A DNA stretch of 64,000 bases from Arthrobacter sp. ISL-5 (GCF_018613835.1 NZ_JAGGPM010000002.1:1-64000); one strand, 5' to 3'. Positions 18,848 to 30,154 are shown, counted from the first letter of the stretch. Numbers and translations: made by a program. The notes: generated by a model from the sequence alone, not told the origin.

Positions 18848-19744
18848 ATGACTGCCATTCAGACTGATTCCTTTACCGGTCCGACCCCGACCACCGTGGA
18901 GCACGTCCTGACGCTGGACTGCCGCGAGTCGCCGGGCATTGTCTACGCCGTCTCCGGCTTCCTGCTGGAACACGGCTGCGACATCATCGACAACCAGCAG
19001 TTCGGCGAACGCTCCGAGGGGCACTTCTTTATGCGGGTGCACTTTGCGTCCGACGGCGATGCCTCCACCGCGGACACCCTGCGGGCCGCTTTTGCCCCGG
19101 TGGCTGAGCGCTTCGGGATGAGCTGGCGGCTGGAGCCGCACGGTTCTAAGCGCCGCGTGCTGATCATGGTGTCGAAGTTCGGGCATTGCCTCAACGACCT
19201 GCTTTTCCGCGCCAGGATCGGCGAACTGCCGGTGGACGTGGTGGCCGTGGTGTCCAACCATACCGACCACCAGGCGCTCGTGGAGTGGCATGGGATCCCG
19301 TTCTTCCACGTGCCTGTCACCGCCGCCACCAAGCCCGAGGCGGAGGCCCGGCTCCTGGAACTTGTGGACGAGTTCGACGTCGAACTGGTGGTCCTGGCCC
19401 GCTATATGCAGGTCCTCAGCGACGAGCTGACCGGCAAGCTCGCCGGGCGTGCCATCAACATCCACCACTCGTTCCTGCCCAGCTTCAAGGGCGCCAAGCC
19501 GTACCACCAGGCCTATGCCCGCGGCGTGAAAACCGTGGGCGCCACCGCGCACTACGTCAACGCGGAACTCGACGAGGGGCCCATCATCGCCCAGCAGGTG
19601 GTGGAGGTGGACCACACCTACGGACCGGAGGACCTGGTGGCCGCCGGCCGCGACACCGAGTGCAAGGCCCTGAGCAACGCCGTCCGCTGGCACTGCGAGG
19701 GCCGGGTGATCCTCCGCGGCAACAGGACAGTGGTGCTCCGCTAG
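18848..19744 (+). CDS. purU: formyltetrahydrofolate deformylase
   Basis: A 298-residue protein with an N-terminal ACT regulatory domain (about residues 15-95, starting at LTLDCRESPGIVYAVSGFLLEHG) and a C-terminal formyltransferase-fold hydrolase with NIHHSFLPSFKGAKPY near residue 204 and the catalytic Asp in ELDEGPII near 240. It releases formate and free tetrahydrofolate from 10-formyl-THF. In a sarcosine operon this regenerates the folate that Sox loads with C1 units. It begins 3 nt after the sdaA stop and is the last gene before a strong terminator. Confidence 0.94.
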   Translation: MTAIQTDSFTGPTPTTVEHVLTLDCRESPGIVYAVSGFLLEHGCDIIDNQQFGERSEGHFFMRVHFASDGDASTADTLRAAFAPVAERFGMSWRLEPHGSKRRVLIMVSKFGHCLNDLLFRARIGELPVDVVAVVSNHTDHQALVEWHGIPFFHVPVTAATKPEAEARLLELVDEFDVELVVLARYMQVLSDELTGKLAGRAINIHHSFLPSFKGAKPYHQAYARGVKTVGATAHYVNAELDEGPIIAQQVVEVDHTYGPEDLVAAGRDTECKALSNAVRWHCEGRVILRGNRTVVLR

Positions 19745-19751
19745 CCCCGCA

Positions 19752-19888
19752 GGACGCTCTCTCACTTCCTGTCGCTTCTACCGGGACGCTCTATCACTTG
19801 GTGTCGCCTGAACCGGGACGCTCTCTCACTTCCTTGGGGGAAGTGAGAGAGCGTGCCGGTTTTTCTTGCGGAAGGTGAGAGAGCGTCC
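19752..19888. repeat. cluster of five copies of an 18-bp repeat (GGACGCTCTCTCACTTCC)
   Basis: Direct copies start at 19752, 19784 (one changed base) and 19816; inverted copies lie at 19839-19855 and 19870-19888. The third and fourth copies pair to make the terminator of the upstream operon. The same unit recurs at 24100-24320, so the family brackets the PucR, permease and deacetylase genes. Confidence 0.85.
19812..19865 (+). terminator. rho-independent terminator of the glyA-sox-sdaA-purU operon
   Basis: Arms 19812-19833 and 19839-19860 form a 22-bp stem with one G-G mismatch and a TTGGG loop, followed by a run of five T. This is the clearest intrinsic terminator in the window. It is made from one direct and one inverted copy of the local repeat. 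Confidence 0.9.
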
Positions 19889-19903
19889 TAATGTCCGCCG
19901 GGG

Positions 19904-21469
19904 CTACAGAGCGGCCAGCCGGGTGGCCAGATGCAGCGCAGCGAGCCGGCCGGTTCCGCGCGGATCTCCGCCGCACAACTCAAAAATCCGCTGCAGCCGG
20001 TGATGCATCGACTGCCGCTCCACATGCAGTTCCCTGGCGGCCTGTGCCGTGTTGCAGCCGGAGTCGAGCCAGGTTGCCAGGGTTGCCAGCAGCTGGGAGT
20101 TCCGCCGCGCGTCGTGCTCCAGCACGGGGCCGAGCTGCTGGCGCACAAAATCCCGCCGTGCCCCGTGGTCCAGGTGCTGTGCAGCCAAACGCTCGACGGC
20201 GAGTTCTTCGACGTCGACCACCACTCCGGCCGTCTCCGACGTCGGCCGTTCCGCCGGCCGGAGTGCTCCGTTCCCGGCGAGGTCCAGGGCGCATCTGGCC
20301 TCGGTGAGCGACCAAGGTGCGTTCTCGATCCCGGCGGCGAGGGGGCCCACCGCCGTCATGGTTCCGGGCTCAACGGGCAGTGCGCGCAACGCCGCCACGA
20401 GATCGGCACGCGCCGAGGCTTCCCGGCCCAGAGGGAGAACGGCCAGGGCGAGAAGCTCCGAATTGTCCACATAACTGGCGCTCTGCTGGGCGGACTTCTT
20501 CAGGATCTTGTCCATCGCGGTCCGCAACTGCTGCGACGTGGAGGTCCGGATGACCACCGTCACCACCGTTGCCGAGGACGGTATCCCGGCGGCGGGAGCG
20601 AGCTGTTGAAGCCGCCAGGGCTGGGCCCCGGAGCTGACCGCACGCAGGAGAGCAGTCCCGGCCACTTCCTTCAGCCCGGGTGGCATCCGCTGCAGCAGCG
20701 CCAGCGACAGGATGTCGACGCAGCGTCCTCCCGCAATGCGGGCCAGGTTCACGTCGCCCTGCGGAGGGACGCTGATGGCCAGCCGCGCCGAGGGCACGCC
20801 GCGGACGGGGACATCGATATTGATCAGCGTGCCGTCAGGTTCCGGCCCGTTTCCGTGCCGTTCCCCGGATCCGGAGTCCTCCGGCTGGTGGGTGCCGTCA
20901 CCGGCCGGCGCCGCGCTGCCCATTGTCACGCCGGACACCGTGGAGAGCTCTAGGGTTGCCTCAAGGATCCCGGCCAGCACCGCAAGGATCTGGTCCAGGC
21001 TGCTTCCATGGGCCAGTTCCACCGCCATGGCGTGGCTGGCCTCATCGGCGCGGCGCAGGTGCGCCACCGATTCGCTCACCAGGACCGAATTGATCGCCTG
21101 CATGATGCCCACAAAAGGCACCACTTTGCGGAGCTCAATGAGGGGCAGCCCCGCTTCCTCCGCGGCCTGGATCATCGACGACGGAAGGGTGGCCAGGGTC
21201 TGCCCGGTTTCCACGGCCAGGGCCCCGACGCCGCGCTCAGCCAGCTGCCGGACGTAGTCCACGCGGCGGGCGTCCGACGCCGAAACCAAGGCGTCGCCCC
21301 CGGTGAGGAGGAGTTCCCCACCGCTGAGCAACGGCGCAATGTCCAGAACCTCACTCGAATGGACCCACCGCAGCTGCGTCCCCTCGGCTGCGGACGCCCC
21401 TGCACGGATCACGGGATCGGCGGCGGTGAGGGTGGGATGTTTCAGTACCTCAGTGAGCAAAATAGGCAT
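19904..21469 (-). CDS. PucR family transcriptional regulator
   Basis: A 521-residue regulator with an N-terminal PucR-type sensor domain (PILLTEVLKHPTLTAADPVI onward), a linker rich in charged residues, and a C-terminal helix-turn-helix (about residues 450-515) containing TWLDSGCNTAQAARELHVERQSMHHRLQRI split across its two helices. Family members activate purine/allantoin catabolism genes. I chose the ATG at 21469, where the PucR domain begins and CGGAG precedes it. It is divergent from the NCS1 permease by about 110 bp and probably regulates the permease and the allantoin genes nearby. Confidence 0.9.
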   Translation of the reverse strand: MPILLTEVLKHPTLTAADPVIRAGASAAEGTQLRWVHSSEVLDIAPLLSGGELLLTGGDALVSASDARRVDYVRQLAERGVGALAVETGQTLATLPSSMIQAAEEAGLPLIELRKVVPFVGIMQAINSVLVSESVAHLRRADEASHAMAVELAHGSSLDQILAVLAGILEATLELSTVSGVTMGSAAPAGDGTHQPEDSGSGERHGNGPEPDGTLINIDVPVRGVPSARLAISVPPQGDVNLARIAGGRCVDILSLALLQRMPPGLKEVAGTALLRAVSSGAQPWRLQQLAPAAGIPSSATVVTVVIRTSTSQQLRTAMDKILKKSAQQSASYVDNSELLALAVLPLGREASARADLVAALRALPVEPGTMTAVGPLAAGIENAPWSLTEARCALDLAGNGALRPAERPTSETAGVVVDVEELAVERLAAQHLDHGARRDFVRQQLGPVLEHDARRNSQLLATLATWLDSGCNTAQAARELHVERQSMHHRLQRIFELCGGDPRGTGRLAALHLATRLAAL

Positions 21470-21578
21470 GACGCTCCGTAGTACAAAGGGCTGTTTTGAT
21501 GTACACATCGTATCTTGTTGAGTGTGGCCTGGGACACATAATCTGGCTGTATCCCCGTTCCCCCAATGGAGGCCCTCC

Positions 21579-23099
21579 ATGCACAACAACTCCACTGCAG
21601 CCTCGGCCGGCCCAGTGCCGGCAGCCGACAAAGATGTCGAAGCCTGGCTTCAGCCCATTCCGGAATCCCAGCGGACCAGGAAAGTCTCCGGACAGTTCTG
21701 GATCTGGGCCGGCGCCAACCTCGCGCCCATCAACTGGGTCCTCGGCGCCCTCGGCATCCACCTCGGGCTCGGCTTCGCCGACACCGTGACCGTCCTCGTC
21801 TTGGGGAACCTCATCGGAATGCTGCTGTTCGGTTGCTTTGTCCTGCTCGGCCAGAAGACCGGCGCCACCGGCATGGTCCTGGCCCGCGCGGCCTTCGGAC
21901 GGCGCGGAAACTACCTGCCGGCCGCAATTCAGGCGCTGCTGGTGATCGGTTGGTGCGCCGTCAACACCTGGATCATCCTGGATCTGGTGATGGCGCTGTT
22001 CGGAACCCTCGGCTGGGTTGACCCGACTGCCCAGAACTATGGCTGGAAGATCGGCGTCGCCACGGCCATCATGGCTGCGCAGGTGGCCATTGCGTGGTTC
22101 GGCTACAAGGCCATCGCGGCATTTGAAAAGTGGACTGTGCCGCCCACCATCATCATTCTTGCGGTCATGTCCGCGGTCGCCTGGTTCGGCATGAAGATCG
22201 ACTGGGCCTACGCCGGTCCCGCCGGCAACATCCTCGAAGGCTCGGAGCGGATCGCCGCGATGAGCGCCGTCATGACGGCGATCGGCATCGGCTGGGGGAT
22301 CACCTGGTTCACCTACGCCGCCGACTACTCCCGGTTCGTCAGCACCGAAGTGCCCAAGCGCAAGGTCTACCTGGCATCGGTCCTGGGGCAGTTCATTCCT
22401 GTGGTCTGGCTCGGCATCCTCGGCGCCAGCCTGGCCACGAACAGCGGCGAGATCGATCCCGGAAAACTCATCGTCCAGAACTTCGGCGTCATGGCCCTGC
22501 CCGTCCTCCTCATGGTCCTGCACGGCCCCATCGCCACCAACATCCTGAACATCTACACCTTCTCCGTCGCCACCCAGGCCCTCGACATCACCATCAGCCG
22601 GCGCAAGCTGAACCTGTTCGTCGGAGTCTTCTCACTCGCCGCCGTCGTCTTCTTCATCTTCCAGGAGGACTTCGCCGCCGTCCTGGACGCCTGGCTCATC
22701 GGACTCGTGGCCTGGGTGGCGGCCTGGGGCGGGGTCATGCTGGTGCACCACTTCTGGATTGAAAAGCGCTGGCCGGGCGAGCCCGCACGGCTGTTCGACC
22801 GCGTGGGAACCAAGCGGCTCCCGGGCGTCAACTGGGCCGGCGTCGTGTCGCTGCTGGTGGGCATCTTCGCCACCTGGCTGTTCATGTACGGGCTGGTTCC
22901 CGTGATGCAGGGCCCCATCGCCGTGGCCCTGGGCGGCTGGGACCTGTCCTGGCTCGCCGGTGGCCTCAGCAGCGCCGCGTGCTACGCGGTTCTTGGCCCC
23001 CGGGTTCACCGCAAGTTTCTGGCTGACGCCGGATCGCAGCAGGTCCCGGCAGCCGTCCCGGAGACAGTAACCCCGTCAACAGCCCCCGCCGTCCTCTAG
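21579..23099 (+). CDS. NCS1 family nucleobase:cation symporter
   Basis: A 506-residue, roughly 12-helix permease of the cytosine/purine/allantoin class. Typical features are SGQFWIWAGANLAPINWVLG in the first helix, the GATGMVLARAAFG segment, and the central GIGWGITWFTYAADYSRFV. The ATG at 21579 is preceded by GGAGG. It sits between the PucR regulator and the CE4 deacetylase-like gene, so the substrate is probably a purine or its degradation product such as allantoin. The exact substrate cannot be read from the sequence. Confidence 0.92.
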   Translation: MHNNSTAASAGPVPAADKDVEAWLQPIPESQRTRKVSGQFWIWAGANLAPINWVLGALGIHLGLGFADTVTVLVLGNLIGMLLFGCFVLLGQKTGATGMVLARAAFGRRGNYLPAAIQALLVIGWCAVNTWIILDLVMALFGTLGWVDPTAQNYGWKIGVATAIMAAQVAIAWFGYKAIAAFEKWTVPPTIIILAVMSAVAWFGMKIDWAYAGPAGNILEGSERIAAMSAVMTAIGIGWGITWFTYAADYSRFVSTEVPKRKVYLASVLGQFIPVVWLGILGASLATNSGEIDPGKLIVQNFGVMALPVLLMVLHGPIATNILNIYTFSVATQALDITISRRKLNLFVGVFSLAAVVFFIFQEDFAAVLDAWLIGLVAWVAAWGGVMLVHHFWIEKRWPGEPARLFDRVGTKRLPGVNWAGVVSLLVGIFATWLFMYGLVPVMQGPIAVALGGWDLSWLAGGLSSAACYAVLGPRVHRKFLADAGSQQVPAAVPETVTPSTAPAVL

Positions 23100-23112
23100 A
23101 AAGGAACGGACC

Positions 23113-24087
23113 ATGGAATTCCCCGCCTTCGCGGACTCCGCCCACCCCATCACCTGGCCCGAAGGGTACCGGGCAGCCGCATCCTTCACGTTCGACGTCG
23201 ACGCCGAATCATGCACCATTGCCCATGACCCCACCAGCACGCGCCGGATGTCCCTCATGACGCATCAGTCCTATGGCCCCAAGGTCGCGGTCCCCAGGCT
23301 GTTGCAGATCCTGGCGCGGCAGGACATCCAGGCCACGTTCTTCATCCCGGGTTTCACCGCGGAAAGCTACCCCGACGTCGTGCGACGCATCGTGGACGCA
23401 GGCCATGAGATCGCCCACCACGGCTACCTGCACGAACCCATGCAGGGCATCGACGCCGCCACCGAGGCGCGGTACATCGACCGGGGGCTGGAGGCGCTGG
23501 CCAAGGTCGCGGGCGTGCGGCCGGTCGGCTACCGCGCTCCCTGGTGGGAGCTGAACTGGCACTCGCCGGCCCTGCTGGCGGACCGGGGCTTCCTCTACGA
23601 CTCAAGCCTGCTCGACGGCGACGCCCCGTACCGCTTCAGCGTCGCCGACGGCGATCCCCGGGATCTGGTCGAAATCCCGGTCGACTGGGCACTGGACGAC
23701 TGGGAGCAGTACGCCTTCTATCCCGGCGTGACCGGCAGCGGCGTCATTGAAAGCCCCGCCAAGGTGCTCGAGATGTGGACGCTGGAGGCCGAGGCGCACC
23801 ACGCGGCCGGCAGCTGCTTCGTGCTGACCAACCACCCGTTCATCTCCGGCCGACCCTCAAAAGCCGTGGCCCTCGAACAACTGATCAGCCGGGTCAAGGC
23901 CATGGACGGCATGTGGGTCACCACCATGGCCAAGATCGCCGAGCACACCCGGGACACCGTCACTGAAGTCCACAGCCACGCCAGGATCGAGGTCCCGGCC
24001 TTCCCCGACGCCGGCGCCCGCTTCACCCCGGCCAGGGTCCTGCAGCCGGAGGTCCGGCAGTCGGAGCTGGCCGCCGGCAAGCTCTGA
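23113..24087 (+). CDS. polysaccharide-deacetylase-fold hydrolase (CE4), possibly cofactor-independent allantoinase-like
   Basis: A 324-residue NodB-fold protein. The CE4 motifs are visible: FTFDVDAES (motif 1, residues ~26-34), HEIAHHGYLHEP (motif 2, ~97-108), and YRAPWW (motif 3, ~138-143). Within CE4, the PuuE/HpPgdA branch acts on small molecules or peptidoglycan and is often encoded near purine genes. Location 13 nt after the permease and next to PucR favours a purine-degradation role, for example allantoin hydrolysis. No signal peptide is present, which argues against cell-wall deacetylation. The reaction is inferred. Confidence 0.8.
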   Translation: MEFPAFADSAHPITWPEGYRAAASFTFDVDAESCTIAHDPTSTRRMSLMTHQSYGPKVAVPRLLQILARQDIQATFFIPGFTAESYPDVVRRIVDAGHEIAHHGYLHEPMQGIDAATEARYIDRGLEALAKVAGVRPVGYRAPWWELNWHSPALLADRGFLYDSSLLDGDAPYRFSVADGDPRDLVEIPVDWALDDWEQYAFYPGVTGSGVIESPAKVLEMWTLEAEAHHAAGSCFVLTNHPFISGRPSKAVALEQLISRVKAMDGMWVTTMAKIAEHTRDTVTEVHSHARIEVPAFPDAGARFTPARVLQPEVRQSELAAGKL

Positions 24088-24099
24088 CTTCGCTACAAA

Positions 24100-24320
24100 G
24101 GACGCTCTCTCACTTCCTGCCGCTTAATCCGGAACGCTCTCTCACCATCTGTCGCTCAAGCCGGAACGCTCTCTCACCAGGTGAGAGCGTTCCGGCTTTT
24201 ATTGCGAAGGGTGAGAGAGCGTGGGCCCAAAACCTGCAGGAGGTGAGAGAGCGTCCCAGGAAAACCTGCAGGAGGTGAGAGAGCGTCCCAGGAAAACCTG
24301 CAGGAGGTGAGAGAGCGTCG
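24100..24320. repeat. second cluster of the GCTCTCTCAC repeat, with a 32-bp tandem array
   Basis: Copies of the unit run directly at 24100, 24132 and 24164, then inverted (GTGAGAGAGCGT) near 24180, 24211, 24243, 24275 and 24307. The last three are parts of a perfect 32-bp tandem repeat with units starting at 24231, 24263 and 24295, each containing AACCTGCAGG. The cluster fills the gap between two convergent genes. Confidence 0.85.
24158..24204 (+). terminator. terminator formed by two repeat copies
   Basis: Arms 24158-24178 and 24180-24198 pair over 19 bp with a 2-nt CT bulge on the left arm, followed by TTTTATT (counting the last two arm bases). It would terminate the permease-deacetylase transcript. 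It has the same design as the hairpin at 19812-19865. Confidence 0.75.
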
Positions 24321-24332
24321 GGAGGGGGAGGG

Positions 24333-24812
24333 TTAGACGCCGAGCTCGTCCTTCAGCGCCTGCACGTGGCCCTGGGCCTTGACCTGGTAGCGGGCCAGGC
24401 GGACCCGGCCGTCGGGGTCCAGTACCACGGTGGAGCGGACGATGCCCTCGCGGACCTCACCGTCCACGAGCTTCTCGCCCCAGGCGCCGTAGGCCAGCGC
24501 TACGGAGTGGTCCTCGTCGGCGAGCAGCGGGAAGGTCAGTGCGAAGTCGCCGGTGAAGTGTGCCAGCTTCTCCGGGGCATCGGGGGAGACGCCCAGTACC
24601 TCGTAGCCGGAGCCCTGCAAGGTGGCCAGGTTGTCGCGGAAATCGCAGGCCTCGGTGGTGCAGCCGGGGGTGGCGGCCTCGGGGTAGAAGTACACGATGA
24701 CGTTCTTGCCGCGGTAGTCGGCCAGCGAGTTCTGCTTGCCTTCGGCGTCCCGCAGGGTGAAGTCCGGCGCCTGGGTTCCGGGCTGGAGCTTATTGGTCAG
24801 GTTGGGGCTCAT
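24333..24812 (-). CDS. bcp: thioredoxin-dependent peroxiredoxin (BCP/PrxQ type)
   Basis: A 159-residue peroxiredoxin. The peroxidatic cysteine is C51 and the resolving cysteine C56 in YPEAATPGCTTEACDFRD, the five-residue spacing typical of BCP/PrxQ. It reduces hydroperoxides at the expense of thioredoxin in the cytoplasm. It is convergent with the deacetylase-like gene and follows the winged-helix gene on the same strand with a 123-nt gap, so it may have its own promoter. Confidence 0.95.
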   Translation of the reverse strand: MSPNLTNKLQPGTQAPDFTLRDAEGKQNSLADYRGKNVIVYFYPEAATPGCTTEACDFRDNLATLQGSGYEVLGVSPDAPEKLAHFTGDFALTFPLLADEDHSVALAYGAWGEKLVDGEVREGIVRSTVVLDPDGRVRLARYQVKAQGHVQALKDELGV

Positions 24813-24935
24813 GGCATTCCTTCGGACGGATCATGGGTCAACAAAAACATGTCAGACAAAAACTGGTCAGGCAAAAATGCGCGTCGAATAAGGACTCAGT
24901 CGGGCAAACAAGGACTGAAACTGATAACAGCCGGC

Positions 24936-25712
24936 CTAGATGCTGTATTCCGCCGGGCCGCGCACTGTGGCCGCCGGACCGGGGATGAACTGGTAACCGC
25001 CGCCGCGCACAGTGGCGATCGCGTGCCGGCCGCCGCGCAGCTTCCGCCGCACCCGCCCCACGTATACGTCGATGGAGCGGGTGGCCGCACCGGGGCTGTC
25101 GAACGATTCCAGGAACAGCCGCAGCTCGTCCCGGCCAATGGCGCGCGAGCAGTTTTCCACGAGGTAGCGCAGCAGCTTGAATTCGACGCCGGTCAGCCCC
25201 ACGAGCTCGCCGTCCAGCAGCACCTCGCCCGCGGCGAGGTCGACGGCGACCCGGCTCACCGGGCCGGGCGACGGCGGCAGGAGGGAGGCGCCGTCGTCGT
25301 CCGTGTGCGGGGAGTCCTCCGTGGAGGACGACGACGGCGCGGGAGTGCCGCCGTCGGGACCGGTCGGCGCCCCCTCCCCAGGGAGCATCCCGGCCGGTGA
25401 CATCCCGACGTCGGACGTTGCGGCTCCGGCGGCGGGCCAGTGGACTTCCGCCTCCGGAGCAATCTTCAGGGCTCGCGCCAGCACGAGTTCGGCAGCGCGC
25501 GCCAGTACGGCTTCATCGATTTCCTGCCCTGCCCCGACGGTCACCCAAACGGCCAGGCCCCGCGCCTTCAGCGACGGCGCCTTGAGCGACGGCGCCTTCA
25601 GGGACGGCGCACTCCGCGGCGCCGCCCCAGGAACCAGCGCCCCCGGAACCGGCGCCCCCGGAACCGGCGCACACCGCACCCGCGGGGCGGGCGTATGGGC
25701 GTGGACAGCCAT
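24936..25712 (-). CDS. winged-helix (OmpR-type) DNA-binding protein without receiver domain
   Basis: A 258-residue protein. The C-terminal ~95 residues form a Trans_reg_C winged helix (GELVGLTGVEFKLLRYLVEN, then DELRLFLESF and SIDVYVGRVRRKLRG). The N-terminal half contains two runs of 15-bp DNA repeats: 25566-25610 (encoding Ser-Leu-Lys-Ala-Pro units) and 25630-25672 (encoding Pro/Gly/Val-rich units). A short conserved-looking domain (LAVWVTVGAGQEIDEAVLARAAELV) and a low-complexity linker separate them. The ATG at 25712 lies 11 nt after the allB stop, so it is probably the last gene of the allantoin operon. Target unknown. Confidence 0.75.
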   Translation of the reverse strand: MAVHAHTPAPRVRCAPVPGAPVPGALVPGAAPRSAPSLKAPSLKAPSLKARGLAVWVTVGAGQEIDEAVLARAAELVLARALKIAPEAEVHWPAAGAATSDVGMSPAGMLPGEGAPTGPDGGTPAPSSSSTEDSPHTDDDGASLLPPSPGPVSRVAVDLAAGEVLLDGELVGLTGVEFKLLRYLVENCSRAIGRDELRLFLESFDSPGAATRSIDVYVGRVRRKLRGGRHAIATVRGGGYQFIPGPAATVRGPAEYSI

Positions 25713-25723
25713 GGCGGTGCGCC

Positions 25724-27067
25724 TCAGACGCCGCCGCGGCGGATCAGTTTGCCGCCGGGGGTCTGGCCATCCACCACGTTGCCGCGCAGGTAGGTGCGGC
25801 GGACGACGCCGGAGAGGGCCTTGCCGTCGTACGGGGTGATGGGGTTCTTGTGCTTGAGCTTGGAGACGTCCACCACGAAGGCCTCGTCCGGCGCGAAGAC
25901 CGAGAAGTCGGCGTCGTACCCGAGCGCCAGCTGGCCCTTGTTGGAGAGGCGGGCGAGGGCTGCAGGCTTCTCCGCCATCCACGACACGACCTGCTCCAGG
26001 GAGATGCCGCGGTGCCGGGCCTCGGTCCAGATCAGGGACAGGCCCAGCTGCAGCGAGGAGACACCGCCCCAGGCCACGGCGAAGTCACCGTTTTCCAGGT
26101 CCTTCAGGTCAAGCGTCGAAGGGGAGTGGTCCGAGACGATGCAGTCGATGGTGCCGTCCTGCAGGCCCTGCCAGAGGAGCTCGCGGTTGGAGGCCTCGCG
26201 GATGGGCGGGCAGCACTTGTACGCGGTGGCGCCGTTGGGGATCTCCTCGGCCATGAGCGTGAGGTAGTGCGGGCACGTCTCCACGGTGAGGTGGACGCCG
26301 TCGCGCTTGGCGGAGGCGATCATCGGCAGCGCGTCGGAGGAGGACAGGTGCAGGATGTGGGCGCGGGCGCCGGTCCAGCGGGCCCGCTCAATGACCTCGG
26401 CGATGGCCTTGTTCTCGGCGCCGCGGGGGCGGGAGGCCAGGAAGGTCGCGTACTTGTCCCCGCCCGGGTGGGGCGCGTGGTCGATCGCGTGCGAGTCCTC
26501 GGCGTGGACGATCATTAGCGAGTCGAAGGACTTGAGCTCGGCCATGTCCTCCTCCATCTCGTCCGCTTCGAGGTGCGGGAACTCGTCCACGCCGGAGTGC
26601 AGCAGGAAGCACTTGAAGCCGAACACGCCCTCGTCGTGCAGCGGGCGGAGGTCCGCCTTGTTGCCGGGCACGGCGCCGCCCCAGAAACCGACGTCCACGA
26701 ACGCCTGGTCCTCGGCCACCTCTCGCTTGAGCTTGAGGCCTTCCACCGTGGTGGTGGGCGGGATGGAGTTCAGCGGCATGTCGATGATGGTGGTGACGCC
26801 GCCGGCCGCGGCGGCGCGGGTGGCGGACGCGAAGCCCTCCCACTCGGTGCGGCCGGGCTCGTTGACGTGGACGTGGGTGTCCACGAGGCCGGGGATGAGG
26901 GTTTCGTCGTCGGCGAGCTCGATCACTTCAGCGCCGGCGAGGCCGTTGCCGAGCGGCTCGATGGCGACGATCCTGCCGCCGCGCACGCCCACTTCACGTG
27001 CCGCGATGCCGGCGGTGGTGAGGATGCGCCGGCCCCGGATGACCAGGTCAAAGCGTTCTTCAGACAT
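25724..27067 (-). CDS. allB: allantoinase
   Basis: A 447-residue metal-dependent amidohydrolase that opens allantoin to allantoate. Metal ligands are visible: H65 and H67 in [12 protein letters not shown], the carboxylated lysine K152 in FKCFLLHSG, then HAED, LHLSS and the catalytic aspartate in VSDHSP. The C-terminal beta-sandwich ends with LRGNVVDGQ. Allantoinase is favoured over dihydropyrimidinase or dihydroorotase by the conserved NSIPPTTT region and by the glyoxylate genes upstream. Its start overlaps the glycerate kinase stop by 8 nt. Confidence 0.93.
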   Translation of the reverse strand: MSEERFDLVIRGRRILTTAGIAAREVGVRGGRIVAIEPLGNGLAGAEVIELADDETLIPGLVDTHVHVNEPGRTEWEGFASATRAAAAGGVTTIIDMPLNSIPPTTTVEGLKLKREVAEDQAFVDVGFWGGAVPGNKADLRPLHDEGVFGFKCFLLHSGVDEFPHLEADEMEEDMAELKSFDSLMIVHAEDSHAIDHAPHPGGDKYATFLASRPRGAENKAIAEVIERARWTGARAHILHLSSSDALPMIASAKRDGVHLTVETCPHYLTLMAEEIPNGATAYKCCPPIREASNRELLWQGLQDGTIDCIVSDHSPSTLDLKDLENGDFAVAWGGVSSLQLGLSLIWTEARHRGISLEQVVSWMAEKPAALARLSNKGQLALGYDADFSVFAPDEAFVVDVSKLKHKNPITPYDGKALSGVVRRTYLRGNVVDGQTPGGKLIRRGGV

Positions 27068-28286
27068 TCAGGGGCTCCTTTGTGTGGGCACTGTTCGCTG
27101 GTGCGGGGTTGGCCGGGGCCGTTTCCGCCAGCTCCAGGCCGATGTTCGTTCCCAATTGTTCAAGCAGGGATGCCGCTTCGGCTATACATATATCTACCTT
27201 GGCCTCCAGCGCGGTGAGCGGGTAGACCTGCCGGAATCCGGATTCCTTCTGCTGTTCGGGCGTGAGCGTGGTGCGGCCGCAGACCGCCATCACGGGCACC
27301 CCCGCCAGCGCCGCCGCGCGGGCCACGCCCATGGGCGTCTTGCCCAGCAGGCTCTGCTCGTCGAGGCTGCCTTCGCCGGTGATCACCAGATCGGCGCCGG
27401 CCAGCCGGTCTGCCAGTTCCGTGAATTCAAGCACGACGTCGATCCCCGGCCGGCGGCTCGCGGCCAGTACCGCGATGGCTGCGTAACCGACGCCTCCGGC
27501 GGCTCCGGCGCCCGGCGCGTCCGCGGCTTTCAGCGCGCGGGGCCCGATTTCGCCCGCGAGGACCTGCACGAAGTTTGCCAGGGCGCCGTCCAGTGCACGG
27601 ACGTCCTCAGGCGTGGCGCCCTTCTGCGGGCCGAAGATGGCGGGGGCGCCTTCCGGGCCCAGCAGCGGGTTGTCCACGTCGCTGGCCAGGACGAAGCGGG
27701 CCTCGTCCAAACGGGAGTCGAATCCGGAAAAGTCGATGCTTGCCAGGTCAGCCAGGGCCGCACCCCCGAGCGGGAGTTCCTTGCCTTCGGCGTCAAAGAG
27801 TATGGCGCCGAGTCCCTGCAGGACTCCCGCTCCGCCGTCGGTATTGGCACTGCCGCCGACACCCAGGATGATCTGCCGGCAGCCGGCGTCGAGCGCGGAC
27901 CGGATGAGTTCGCCGGTGCCCAGGCTCGTGGCCGCCTTCGCGGTGGCGGAATCCGGGCCGCCGGTCCCTCCGGCGCCGCCCGGCAGGATGGCGAGCCCGG
28001 AGGCCGCGGCCATCTCGATGACCGCCTCCCGCCCGCGGACCGCAAACTCCGCCGTCAGCGGCAGCCCGGTAGGGCCGCTCACCACGGCACGGCGGCGGGT
28101 GAAGCCGGAGCCGACGGCGGCATCCAAGGTGCCTTCACCGCCGTCGGCCACGGGAATCCGCAGTACCTCAAGGGGACCAAGCTCCGCGGTGCGGAAGCCG
28201 GCCTGCAGCCCCTCCTCAAGGTGCCGGGCGACGTCCGGGGCGGAGAGCGAGCCCTTGAACTTGTCCGGCGCGATCACAATGCGCAT
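27060..28286 (-). CDS. glxK: glycerate kinase
   Basis: A 408-residue kinase of the bacterial GlxK family. It opens with the signature [16 protein letters not shown] and has the central [19 protein letters not shown] and the later [18 protein letters not shown]. It phosphorylates glycerate, so glyoxylate carbon enters glycolysis. The last ~30 residues are an Ala/Pro-rich extension. It lies 21 nt downstream of gcl and overlaps allB, consistent with one transcript. Confidence 0.94.
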   Translation of the reverse strand: MRIVIAPDKFKGSLSAPDVARHLEEGLQAGFRTAELGPLEVLRIPVADGGEGTLDAAVGSGFTRRRAVVSGPTGLPLTAEFAVRGREAVIEMAAASGLAILPGGAGGTGGPDSATAKAATSLGTGELIRSALDAGCRQIILGVGGSANTDGGAGVLQGLGAILFDAEGKELPLGGAALADLASIDFSGFDSRLDEARFVLASDVDNPLLGPEGAPAIFGPQKGATPEDVRALDGALANFVQVLAGEIGPRALKAADAPGAGAAGGVGYAAIAVLAASRRPGIDVVLEFTELADRLAGADLVITGEGSLDEQSLLGKTPMGVARAAALAGVPVMAVCGRTTLTPEQQKESGFRQVYPLTALEAKVDICIAEAASLLEQLGTNIGLELAETAPANPAPANSAHTKEPLNV

Positions 28287-28307
28287 TGCAGTGCCTGTCT
28301 TTCCTAA

Positions 28308-30086
<1,779 letters not shown>

Positions 30087-30128
30087 GGTGTGCTCCTTGA
30101 AAGTCTGTTTTTGGGTGTAGTTAGGGAG

Positions 30129-30154
30129 CCGCCGTCGTTTGTGTACGACGGCGG
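30129..30154. repeat. intra-operon hairpin (CCGCCGTCGT/ACGACGGCGG)
   Basis: A perfect 10-bp stem encloses TTGTGT in the glxR-gcl gap. No T tract follows on the minus strand, so it may modulate rather than end transcription. The same 10-mer recurs in hairpins at 44968-44990, 49745-49781 and 62437-62467. Confidence 0.6.
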
